Source: Spirochaetia bacterium
GTDB lineage: Bacteria > Spirochaetota > Spirochaetia > Treponematales > Rectinemataceae
NCBI GenBank assembly: GCA_021286925.1
Contig: JAJTBL010000006.1
Location: 1-18,262, forward strand
DNA length: 18,262 bases
Direction: 5' to 3'
Positions 1 through 6,882 of this stretch are shown here, piece after piece. How positions within the stretch are numbered: position 1 is the stretch's first letter; the number at the start of each line of letters is the position of its first letter. The notes under the pieces are model-generated. The model was given only the letters and a program-made list of their open reading frames with translations. It was not told where the DNA came from and made no database searches. The translations under genes and the position numbers were made by a program.

Positions 1-10
1 TTATGGATCT

Positions 11-34
11 CTACTACTATTACTACTCTTCTTA
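11..34 (+). other. DnaA-trio-like repeat, probable oriC unwinding element
   Basis: Positions 11-25 read as five in-phase triplets CTA CTA CTA TTA CTA, followed by the weaker CTC TTC TTA to position 34. On the complementary strand these are the 3'-(G/A)A(T/A)-5' trios that DnaA binds when it opens the origin in the dnaA-dnaN intergenic region of Bacillus subtilis and many other bacteria. The location just upstream of dnaN fits. The canonical DnaA boxes that should flank the trios on the left would lie outside the window, so the identification rests on the repeat and its context. Confidence 0.7.
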
Positions 35-60
35 TATATCTAAACAAGAGATAATAAGAG
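32..60. other. AT-rich stretch after the trios (DNA unwinding element)
   Basis: This 29-nt stretch holds only five G or C bases and contains TTATATATC and ATAATAAG. It directly follows the trio repeat, where strand opening is expected. It has no coding potential. Confidence 0.5.
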
Positions 61-61
61 T

Positions 62-70
62 TGTGCAAAA
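62..70 (-). other. Relaxed-consensus DnaA box
   Basis: The - strand reads TTTTGCACA, which fits the relaxed consensus TTWTNCACA and matches 7 of 9 bases of TTATCCACA. It lies between the AT-rich element and dnaN. A single 9-mer of this quality can occur by chance, so support comes mainly from the oriC-like setting. It could contribute to origin function or to DnaA control of dnaN. Confidence 0.45.
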
Positions 71-83
71 AAACTTTACGCTA

Positions 84-112
84 TTCCAATATTGAACCAA
101 TTCTGGTAAAAT
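84..112 (+). promoter_or_regulatory. Candidate dnaN promoter (extended -10)
   Basis: TGGTAAAAT at 104-112 is an extended -10 with hexamer TAAAAT at 107-112. A weak -35, TTCCAA at 84-89, sits 17 nt upstream. Transcription would start near 119 and leave a short leader before the dnaN ATG at 144. Confidence 0.4.
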
Positions 113-143
113 TGAAGTATTATTGTTCGATGAGGGGGACTTG

Positions 144-1250
144 ATGAAATTCACCTGTGATAAAACCAGTTTGCTGAGAGAAATTTCATTCGCTCAGGAA
201 ATCATAGCTTCGAAAAACGCGCTTTCAATCATGTCCAACGTTTACCTGGAAGCTGTCGAGTCACGTTTATATATCAAAGCAACTGATGTTAAGGTGAGTT
301 TTCAGACATCCATTCCTGTTGTCGATGTTGTTCCAGGCAGTATGACTGTTTTCTGCGACAAGCTGGCTGGAATTCTGAATACTCTTCCTGATGGCGATAT
401 TGTCGTAGAACAGGATGAAAACCGAGTTACACTCAAGCCGACATCCAAAAAGGTTCGATTCCAGCTTAGAACTTTGTCAGGTGAGAAATTCCCTGAAATT
501 CCGCGCGCAGAAGATGAACGCTTTTTTGAAATTCCGGCACGCGAATTCCGCAAAATGATAGGCCAGACACTGTTTTCCGTTTCGACCGATGAAACTCGCT
601 ATTTCATGAACGGTGTTTTCATGGAGAAAAATGAGGAAGGCGAGCTGGTCATGGTTGCGACTGATGGAAGACGGCTTGCGTTTATCAAAAACAGCCTTGC
701 CGATGAAGTTCCCGATTTCAAACCTGTTATCATTCCGACCAAGGCTTTATCGCTGATCAACAAGCGAATGTCGGACGAAGGGCTTATTTCCATCGCGATT
801 ACCGAAAAGAGCATTTTCTTCAGGTTTAATGCCTATGAAGTTTCAAGCGTTCTGATTGAAGGCCAGTTCCCGAACTATCAGAAAGTCATCCCGCAGAACC
901 AGAAATTCGTCTTCAAAGCCGGGAAAAGCGACCTTCTCGAGGCACTCAAGCGTGTTTCAATTTTTGTGGAACAGAAATCGAACCGGACATTCTTTACCCT
1001 TTCAAATGGCAATCTAGTCCTTTCATCCGAGGAAACAGACATTGGCGCGGCTAGGGAAGAAATTGCCTGCGATTACGATGGTGATGATGTAACTATTGCT
1101 CTCAATTATAAATATATTGAAGAGCCATTGCGGGTTCTCGATGAAGCCAATCTTGCGGTCGAGTTCAACGATCCTTCGCGTGCTATTACCCTGCGCCCTG
1201 AGCCAGCCGGAGATTACTTCCATATCGTGATGCCGATGCAGATTGACTGA
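144..1250 (+). CDS. dnaN: DNA polymerase III beta subunit (sliding clamp)
   Basis: The 368-residue product matches the usual clamp length of about 365-380 residues. It begins MKFTCDKTSLL and contains family stretches such as KNALSIMSNVYLEA near the N-terminus, DGRRLAFI in the middle domain, and a C-terminus ending VMPM. The clamp forms a dimeric ring of three similar domains per subunit that tethers polymerase III and other replication and repair proteins to DNA through its hydrophobic cleft. I chose the ATG at 144 because GAGGGGG lies 5 nt upstream. A TTG at 123 would add only seven residues and would place this ribosome binding site inside the gene. The stop codon shares one base with the recF start. 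The gene lies beside oriC-like DNA, the conserved location. Confidence 0.97.
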   Translation: MKFTCDKTSLLREISFAQEIIASKNALSIMSNVYLEAVESRLYIKATDVKVSFQTSIPVVDVVPGSMTVFCDKLAGILNTLPDGDIVVEQDENRVTLKPTSKKVRFQLRTLSGEKFPEIPRAEDERFFEIPAREFRKMIGQTLFSVSTDETRYFMNGVFMEKNEEGELVMVATDGRRLAFIKNSLADEVPDFKPVIIPTKALSLINKRMSDEGLISIAITEKSIFFRFNAYEVSSVLIEGQFPNYQKVIPQNQKFVFKAGKSDLLEALKRVSIFVEQKSNRTFFTLSNGNLVLSSEETDIGAAREEIACDYDGDDVTIALNYKYIEEPLRVLDEANLAVEFNDPSRAITLRPEPAGDYFHIVMPMQID

Positions 1251-2356
1251 TGTCTTTTTCTCGAATCAGGCTTGTATCTTATCGCAACCTCGAGGATGCG
1301 GAAATAAATACCGCCGCTGACCGGGTTTTTCTGATCGGTGAAAACGGTCAGGGTAAAACCAATCTTCTGGAAGCCTTGTATTATCTCTCATTCGGCGGAT
1401 CGTTTCGGGGTCAGGTGGACGCTCAGATCCCTGCCAATGGCGTAAAGGGGTTTGGCCTTAAAGGGTATTGGAAAAATAATTCCATATTGGAAGATGAAAT
1501 AGAAATCTCAGTCCAGAATTCGGTCAAGGATATACGCCTGAACGGAAAGCCTGTCAGAGACCGCAAGGAGCTGGTAGGGCATAATCCATCGGTTGTTTTC
1601 TGCCATGAGGATTTTTCCTTTGCAGCGGGGGAACCTGAGCTGCGGCGGTTTTTCTTCGACCAATGTGCCGGTATGATTTCGCTCGATTACATCGATATTT
1701 TGCGCGCATACAGGCGTGTTCTCAAACAGCGGAACGCGGCACTGAAAGAAAGCGCCTATGATCTGCTGGAAGTGCTGGATCCGCAGTTTGTCAGGTATGG
1801 GCAGGAGCTGATGGCGATTCGGGAAATCATTTTTGCCCGCTTTCAAAAGCAGTTTCCACAGCTGTATGAGCATGTTTCCCAGCTTGGAAAACCGGTGGAA
1901 CTCGAATACAGACCGAACTGGCCGCAGGGCGCCGGTTTTGAAGAAATTCTGCAATTTGTTGAATCAAAAAGAGATATCGAAATAATCCAGGGCACGACCA
2001 GAAGCGGGCCGCACAGAGACCGGTGGAATTTTGTCAGCGGAGGCGAGAGTTTTACCGATACGGCATCCACGGGTCAGCTCCGGCTTGTTTCGCTGGTGCT
2101 TCGGGTGGTGGAGGCGATTGTTTATGCAGAGACGGTGGAAGCGCAAACTGGAACGCGCCAATGGCCGGTTCTTCTGCTGGATGATGTGCTTTTGGAGCTG
2201 GATGTCGGGAAACGAAGGCGTTTTTTGGAGCTTTTACCAGGTGAGCGCGAGGGCGCCCAGGCATTTTTTACCTTTCTGCCGGGTGAGCCATGGACGGAAT
2301 ATGCGAGCGGCGATACGCTTGTTTACAGGGTGAATCATGGACGATTCGAGGGCTAA
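1250..2356 (+). CDS. recF: DNA replication and repair protein RecF
   Basis: The 368-residue product is an SMC/ABC-like ATPase that helps load RecA at single-strand gaps together with RecO and RecR. The N-terminus has the RecF opening (IRLVSYRNL) and a Walker A motif GENGQGKT at residues 30-37. Other visible features are the GPHRD stretch, an ABC signature with core STGQLR near residue 273, and a Walker B LLLDDVLLELD near residues 307-317. Length is normal for the family. The ATG uses the last base of the dnaN stop (TGATG), and there is no good ribosome binding site, which implies translational coupling to dnaN. The dnaN-recF order is a conserved origin-proximal arrangement. Confidence 0.95.
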   Translation: MSFSRIRLVSYRNLEDAEINTAADRVFLIGENGQGKTNLLEALYYLSFGGSFRGQVDAQIPANGVKGFGLKGYWKNNSILEDEIEISVQNSVKDIRLNGKPVRDRKELVGHNPSVVFCHEDFSFAAGEPELRRFFFDQCAGMISLDYIDILRAYRRVLKQRNAALKESAYDLLEVLDPQFVRYGQELMAIREIIFARFQKQFPQLYEHVSQLGKPVELEYRPNWPQGAGFEEILQFVESKRDIEIIQGTTRSGPHRDRWNFVSGGESFTDTASTGQLRLVSLVLRVVEAIVYAETVEAQTGTRQWPVLLLDDVLLELDVGKRRRFLELLPGEREGAQAFFTFLPGEPWTEYASGDTLVYRVNHGRFEG

Positions 2357-2900
2357 GTCGGTTTCACAGCTGCTTTCCGCGTTTTTTGACGAAAAGACGC
2401 TTCAGCGAGGTGAAAAATACGCTGAATTTTCGAGATCGTGGCGATCCATCGCAGGGGAAAGGCTTGCAGACCACTCAAAACCATCTGACATACGCCATGG
2501 TGTGCTTCTGATTGAGACAGATCATTCGGGCTGGATTCAGCTTCTTCAGCTGAAGCAGGAGCGGATTCTGGCAGAGATCGTGAAGCGCTATCCGGAGCTT
2601 GAGATTCATGGGCTCGCTTTCAGAATTGGTTATGGAGAGGGTGACAAGCGTACTGCGGTTGTGGATGCGCCGACAGCTGGGCATAGTCCCAATCCTCCTG
2701 CTTCTTCGGGCCAATCAGAGCGAGCGGAGCCGGAAAGCCAGGCCGCTGAAATGCAACATGAAGCGGAACCGCCGCATGAGACCGCTCAGCCCGAAAGATC
2801 GGAGGGAGAATCAGCAGGAAAATCTGAGGAAAAATCCAAGCTGCCTGACTTTTTATTGAAAAAATTCGAGCATATCAGGAAAAATATTGAAAAACGCTGA
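2337..2900 (+). CDS. DUF721 (DciA-like) protein
   Basis: This 187-residue protein has an N-terminal DUF721 domain at about residues 5-100. Visible marks are W35 in SWRSIAGERLADHSKP and W67 in the HSGWIQLLQLKQ stretch. DciA, a DUF721 protein, acts with the replicative helicase DnaB in bacteria that lack DnaC or DnaI, so a helicase-loading role is plausible but inferred. Residues 103-165 form a low-complexity linker rich in Pro, Glu, Ser and Ala, probably disordered. A basic C-terminal segment follows at 169-187 (LPDFLLKKFEHIRKNIEKR). The gene overlaps the recF end by 20 nt, and AGGGTGA just upstream can serve as ribosome binding site. A DUF721 gene directly after recF is a recurrent arrangement. 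Confidence 0.88.
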   Translation: MDDSRAKSVSQLLSAFFDEKTLQRGEKYAEFSRSWRSIAGERLADHSKPSDIRHGVLLIETDHSGWIQLLQLKQERILAEIVKRYPELEIHGLAFRIGYGEGDKRTAVVDAPTAGHSPNPPASSGQSERAEPESQAAEMQHEAEPPHETAQPERSEGESAGKSEEKSKLPDFLLKKFEHIRKNIEKR

Positions 2901-2921
2901 CTCGGACCTGTTGATAAGCAA

Positions 2922-2951
2922 TTGACCAAATACCTGCCAAGGATTTATACT
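2922..2951 (+). promoter_or_regulatory. Promoter for rpmH-rnpA-yidD-yidC-jag
   Basis: The -35 TTGACC is at 2922-2927 and the -10 TATACT is at 2946-2951, separated by 18 nt. Each matches five of six consensus bases. Transcription would begin near 2958 and leave a leader of about 115 nt before rpmH. The leader contains a GC-rich hairpin, GCGCGAG (2961-2967) with CTTGCGC (2973-2979), including one G-U pair. Confidence 0.7.
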
Positions 2952-3074
2952 CACGCACCTGCGCGAGTTATGCTTGCGCGCTAATTTGAAAAGACCGGCG
3001 TCAGGTACACCGCAGTGCAAGGTTCGTTGCGGCGCCATCTGAGCCGTCGCTCATAAAATAAGGAGCAAGATGCC

Positions 3075-3230
3075 ATGAAGCGCACCTACCAACCCAGCAA
3101 GACCAAGAGAAATCGGAAGTTCGGCTTCCGTGCCCGCATGAGTACGAAAGGCGGACGCCTGGTACTGAAGAGAAGAAGAGCAAAAGGCCGGCTCAAGCTG
3201 ACCGTCGCAGACGAAAACAAGAAATATTGA
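3075..3230 (+). CDS. rpmH: 50S ribosomal protein L34
   Basis: This 51-residue, highly basic protein begins MKRTYQPSKTKRNRKFGFRA and continues RMSTKGGRLVLKRRRAKGR, the diagnostic L34 pattern. Most L34 proteins are 44-47 residues. This one carries a short acidic-then-basic extension ending TVADENKKY. L34 is a small, late-assembling protein of the large ribosomal subunit that binds 23S rRNA. TAAGGAG at 3059-3065 lies 9 nt upstream of the ATG. An earlier ATG at 3070 meets a stop after two codons and is not used. rnpA follows after 25 nt, the standard rpmH-rnpA pairing. Confidence 0.97.
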   Translation: MKRTYQPSKTKRNRKFGFRARMSTKGGRLVLKRRRAKGRLKLTVADENKKY

Positions 3231-3255
3231 CGGATTGGTCCTGAAAAGGCATGAA

Positions 3256-3591
3256 ATGAGTTTCCCGAAAGCGGAAAAGCTCCGGGAAAAATCAGACATC
3301 GACCGGTTATTCCGCACTGGCGCCCGGTTTTCTTGCAAAGGGATGGCTTTGCGAATCGCGAAGAACACTCTTGGCAAAAACCGGGCAGTTTTTGTTCCTG
3401 TACGGTCATTCCGAGGTTCGGTAGAACGAAATCGAGCCAAACGGGTGGCACGGGAAGTCTGGCGTCTGAACAAGGCAAGCTTTGCGCAAGGCTACGACCT
3501 TGCCTTTGTTCTGTATCCGGACGCGGTTGATTTTGAAATAATTCGGTCAAACATGCTTTTTCTCCTCCGTAAGGCAGGCTTGTTTCGATGA
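3256..3591 (+). CDS. rnpA: Ribonuclease P protein component
   Basis: The 111-residue basic protein is the protein subunit of RNase P, which supports the catalytic RNA in trimming tRNA 5' leaders. The opening (PKAEKLREKSDIDRLFRTGARF) and the RNR motif region (VERNRAKRVARE, about residues 57-67) identify the family. I chose the ATG at 3256, preceded by AAAGG with 6-nt spacing. A TTG at 3235 would add seven residues but has poorer support. The stop codon overlaps the yidD start by four bases (ATGA), implying translational coupling. Confidence 0.94.
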   Translation: MSFPKAEKLREKSDIDRLFRTGARFSCKGMALRIAKNTLGKNRAVFVPVRSFRGSVERNRAKRVAREVWRLNKASFAQGYDLAFVLYPDAVDFEIIRSNMLFLLRKAGLFR

Positions 3592-3818
3592 AACTGCTGA
3601 AAAAAATCGTTTCCTTCCCATTTCTCCTCATTATTAAAATTTATCAAATAGCTATTTCTCCGCTTTTCCCGCCCTCATGCAGGTTTTATCCTACCTGTTC
3701 GGCGTATTCTTTCGAGGCAATTTCGAAATATGGGCCAATCAAAGGCGGAGTTCTCGCAGTAAAAAGGATTTTACGCTGTCATCCAGGAAACCCAGGAGGC
3801 TTTGATCCAGTACCATGA
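3588..3818 (+). CDS. yidD: Membrane protein insertion efficiency factor YidD
   Basis: The 76-residue protein has an N-terminal hydrophobic, amphipathic segment (residues 6-27) followed by the diagnostic core: CRFYPTCSAYSFEAI, then GPIKGG, RILRCHPGNPGG and FDPVP. YidD is a small protein at the inner face of the cytoplasmic membrane that assists YidC-dependent insertion. It overlaps rnpA and yidC by four bases each (ATGA in both cases). Length is typical, and all three cysteines of the core are present. Confidence 0.95.
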   Translation: MKLLKKIVSFPFLLIIKIYQIAISPLFPPSCRFYPTCSAYSFEAISKYGPIKGGVLAVKRILRCHPGNPGGFDPVP

Positions 3819-5821
3819 GTATATTTACACCCGGAACAGAATCTAAAGAAGAAAGCAGAAGAACAATAATCGCGGTTGTTCTTTCAACCTTGGTTGTCGG
3901 CGTCGGTTTTATGGTGCAGAATGCGCTGTTTCCGCCGGTCGAGCAGCCTCAGCCGGTTCAGACAACCCAGACTACGGAAAGCCAGCAAGTCGCAGCGCCT
4001 CAGCCGGGCGTCCCGACAGCAGCCGAGCCCGCCGTTTCAGCGCAAACCGCAGAACCAGCACCGGTCGCCCAGGCTACCTATACCATCGAAACAAACCTGC
4101 TCAAGGTCGAATTGACAAATGCTGGCGGTGATATTGTTTCGCTCAAGCTGAAAAAACACAAAGACAACAAAGACTATGTAGACTTGATTGTCCCGGGATC
4201 TTCCGGCTCAAAGGGCTTGTCACTGTCTTTCGGCGGAGCGGATACACCGGTCATTTCTGATTATATGAAGGCTGAGTGGCTCGACGCTGAACGACGTACC
4301 ATCGCGTTTACCAGAACATTTATGGCTAAATCTGCCGATTCCGGAGAGCTGGTACCATTTACCTACAAGAAAGTGTACTCGTTCAGAGACAATGAATACA
4401 TGTTCGGGCTGGCGGTAACTCTGGAAAATTCGGTAAACAAGCCTATTCCGCTGAATGTGAACGGTGTCGCTTACACCTTGCAGATGGGACCGCAGATCGG
4501 GCCTCGGTTTGATCAACTGCCCAAGAATGCCGACTACCGAAAATACATCATGGAAGTGAACGGCAAGAAAAAGATTGAGATGCCGAAGCCCAATACCATG
4601 CAGGTTATCAAGGATCAGCCAAGCTGGGCTGCTCTGGCCGGCAAGTATTTCGCTTTTATCGGCATCCCGCAGGCTCCGTTTGCGACATTCAGCTTCTATC
4701 AGGGACAGGATCCGGACATCAAACAGACAAATACGATGTTCATTTCGCGGCCTGCCATCAGCGCCTCGGTACAGACGGACACCTATTATTTCTATTTCGG
4801 GCCGAAAACCTCGACGGAACTGGCGAAATATGAATATTCCGACAAAAATTCCTTCGGTCTGGCTTCCATGAAGCTTGAGGACGCGACAGAACGGTCGAAT
4901 ATATTAGGCTGGCTCGAGGCGATCCTGAAGTTCATGCTGAATATCTTCTATAAAATTATTCCGAATTATGGCGTTGCCATCATACTGGTGACAATTGTCA
5001 TCAAGATCATATTCTTCCCATTGACCAAGAAAGGCTCCATTTCCACGGCACGAATGCAGGAACTTCAGCCGAAGATTGCAGAACTGCAGGCCAAGTACAA
5101 GTCAAATCCGCAGAAGCTGAACCAGGAGATGGCGGAATTCTATAAGCGCGAAAACTACAATCCCATGTCCGGCTGTCTGCCTATGCTGATCCAGTTCCCC
5201 TTGTTTATCGCCATGTACAGTCTTTTCAACAATCATTTCGATTTGCGAGGTGCTTCGTTTATTCCCGGATGGATCAGCGACCTTTCTTTACCGGAAAGCA
5301 TCATCAATTTTGGCAGTTTCAGGCTTCCGCTCCTTGGCTGGAGTGATATTCGGGCCTTGCCCATCATTTATCTGGTAAGTCAGCTTTTGTATGGCAAGTT
5401 CACCCAGACCCAGCAAAGCGGTCAAAATGCCAGCCAGATGAAGCTGATGATGTACGGTATGCCTATCATGTTCTTCTTCATCCTGTATGATGTACCGTCG
5501 GGCTTGCTGATCTACTGGATTGTCAGCAATGTACTTTCGATTGTTCAGCAGGTTGTCATCAATGACATGCTAAAAAAGCATAAATTGGCAGCGGCTGAGG
5601 TTGGAAACAGCAGTTCGGGGAATCCAGCGGCTGGAAACGCTCGATCGGGCAATGGGCAATCCATGAAAAACGCTGGAAAGACAACGGTGCGCAACGGACC
5701 GCAGGAAGGTTTCAGCCAGAAAGTGACCAAGTGGCTTGAAGACAAGGCTAAAGAGGCTGGAGCTGATGCCGCCAAGCCGGGTAAACCGGGCGACAAGCCG
5801 AAATCAGGCAAAAAGCAGTGA
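3815..5821 (+). CDS. yidC: Membrane protein insertase YidC
   Basis: The 668-residue insertase is of the Gram-negative type. A first membrane helix spans about residues 17-39, a Pro/Gln/Thr/Ala-rich linker 40-86, and a large periplasmic domain about 87-360. The conserved five-helix insertase core runs from about 384 to 587, including the cytoplasmic hairpin with LQPKIAELQAKY and the NPMSGCLPMLIQFPLF signature. The groove position that is Arg366 in E. coli appears to be Lys397. YidC inserts membrane proteins alone or with SecYEG. CCAGGAGG upstream is a strong ribosome binding site. The 80-residue tail (588-668) is unusual: first Gly/Asn/Ser-rich, then very basic, and longer than in E. coli YidC. 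Confidence 0.96.
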   Translation: MSIFTPGTESKEESRRTIIAVVLSTLVVGVGFMVQNALFPPVEQPQPVQTTQTTESQQVAAPQPGVPTAAEPAVSAQTAEPAPVAQATYTIETNLLKVELTNAGGDIVSLKLKKHKDNKDYVDLIVPGSSGSKGLSLSFGGADTPVISDYMKAEWLDAERRTIAFTRTFMAKSADSGELVPFTYKKVYSFRDNEYMFGLAVTLENSVNKPIPLNVNGVAYTLQMGPQIGPRFDQLPKNADYRKYIMEVNGKKKIEMPKPNTMQVIKDQPSWAALAGKYFAFIGIPQAPFATFSFYQGQDPDIKQTNTMFISRPAISASVQTDTYYFYFGPKTSTELAKYEYSDKNSFGLASMKLEDATERSNILGWLEAILKFMLNIFYKIIPNYGVAIILVTIVIKIIFFPLTKKGSISTARMQELQPKIAELQAKYKSNPQKLNQEMAEFYKRENYNPMSGCLPMLIQFPLFIAMYSLFNNHFDLRGASFIPGWISDLSLPESIINFGSFRLPLLGWSDIRALPIIYLVSQLLYGKFTQTQQSGQNASQMKLMMYGMPIMFFFILYDVPSGLLIYWIVSNVLSIVQQVVINDMLKKHKLAAAEVGNSSSGNPAAGNARSGNGQSMKNAGKTTVRNGPQEGFSQKVTKWLEDKAKEAGADAAKPGKPGDKPKSGKKQ

Positions 5822-5846
5822 AAAATTCTTTCTAGGAGCTAGAGAA

Positions 5847-6602
5847 ATGATATATGAATTTGAAGGCAAGACTGAACGGGAAGCCATTGAGATGGCTGCC
5901 GCGGAGCTTGGCCTGGAAACCGATGAGTTCGATGTTGAAATTGTTGAAAGCCAGGCTGGCGGACTTTTCAAGAAGGGAAAAGTAAAAATCAGGGTTCATG
6001 TCAGGGATTCCGCTGGTTCGCCGGGAACCATGGCAGGCGAGTCTGATTCAGCCGCTGATCTCGACAGGGAGGCTGAAAGCGAAGTTCCCGACCAGCCGGA
6101 GCGGCGTGAAAAGGCCGCGCCCGACAAGCCGCTTCTGCCGAACGACGAGTTTGAAAGAAAAATGATTGAGTGGACAGCTGAGGTGGTAACCAGAATGGGC
6201 TATCCTGCAAAAGTGACCGTGTTGTTCCGGGAAGAAAAAAAGCTCGGTCTCAAGATTGAAACTGAAAACACTGCTATGGTTATTGGCAAAAAGGGCAAGA
6301 ACATCGATGCGCTTCAGCTGCTCGCGAATGTGTACGCTGGAAATTTGGGCCGTGATGACCTGAAAATCATTCTGGATTCCGAAAACTATCGTGTCAGGCG
6401 GGAAGAATCCCTTGTCAGAATTGCCTATGAGTCAGCAGAGCAGGTCAGAAGAACCGGCCGCTCGATTTTACTCGAACCGATGAACCCCTTTGAGCGAAGA
6501 ATCATCCATACGACGCTTAACGACATTGTCGATATCGAAACCAAAAGCGAAGGCGAGGGGCTTTACAAACAGGTCCGCGTCACGTTCCGGGGCAGAAAAT
6601 AG
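5847..6602 (+). CDS. jag: RNA-binding protein KhpB/Jag
   Basis: The 251-residue protein has all three Jag domains. The Jag_N domain covers residues 1-52 (MIYEFEGKTEREAIEMAAAE, then GGLFKKGKVKIRV). An acidic linker of about 50 residues precedes the KH domain at about 105-180, with its GKKG loop at 147-150. The R3H domain follows at about 183-250, with R217-x3-H221. KhpB binds RNA, usually together with KhpA, and affects cell envelope growth in Firmicutes; its role here is inferred. The ATG at 5847 has AGGAG 8 nt upstream. The frame is open further upstream, but that part overlaps yidC and lacks family sequence. Placement after yidC is conserved. Confidence 0.93.
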   Translation: MIYEFEGKTEREAIEMAAAELGLETDEFDVEIVESQAGGLFKKGKVKIRVHVRDSAGSPGTMAGESDSAADLDREAESEVPDQPERREKAAPDKPLLPNDEFERKMIEWTAEVVTRMGYPAKVTVLFREEKKLGLKIETENTAMVIGKKGKNIDALQLLANVYAGNLGRDDLKIILDSENYRVRREESLVRIAYESAEQVRRTGRSILLEPMNPFERRIIHTTLNDIVDIETKSEGEGLYKQVRVTFRGRK

Positions 6603-6644
6603 CGGTAAAAGTGAAATTCTGTTGATAGAAAAAAAGAAACTTGC

Positions 6645-6680
6645 AAGGCCGGCTGATTAAAAATCCGCCGGCCTTTTTTT
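6645..6680 (+). terminator. Intrinsic terminator after jag
   Basis: AAGGCCGGC at 6645-6653 pairs perfectly with GCCGGCCTT at 6667-6675, and the T run continues to 6680. It closes the rpmH-to-jag transcription unit 42 nt after the jag stop. Confidence 0.93.
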
Positions 6681-6882
6681 AAATTCGATTAGATAATTAA
6701 ATATCCATATAAGCCGGTTTATCATTGACAATATAAAGAATTATTTATTCTAACGCTTGACCGTTTTCGAAATATCGGGTTAGTATTCATCAATATCCCA
6801 CCCATTCATCGTGCTCATTCTGCAGATAATTGTGGAGCACGTACGAAAGCGGTTCATACCTGCAAAGGAGAACTTTTCCGCC
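6681..6882 (+). promoter_or_regulatory. rnf promoter and leader region
   Basis: This AT-rich region lies between the jag terminator and rnfC and has no convincing gene. Two -35-like hexamers are visible. TTGACC at 6757-6762 has TAGTAT at 6781-6786 after 18 nt. TTGACA at 6725-6730 has TATTCT at 6746-6751, but with only 15 nt spacing. The first resembles the rpmH and metK promoters in its TTGACC -35 and is my preferred choice. A leader of about 90 nt would follow, in which I recognise no riboswitch. Confidence 0.45.

Noticed and set aside
1..9. TTATGGATC as a DnaA box
   Set aside because: Only five of nine bases match TTATCCACA, and the conserved CACA end is missing.
3051..3631. Overlapping open frames of 140 and 181 codons on the - strand opposite rpmH and rnpA
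   Set aside because: The + strand holds two unmistakable conserved genes, and the - strand products are Arg/Cys/Phe-rich without domains.
6811..6882. In-frame 24-residue extension of RnfC
   Set aside because: The residues do not resemble RnfC, and the AAAGGAG site at 6864-6870 would lie inside the gene.
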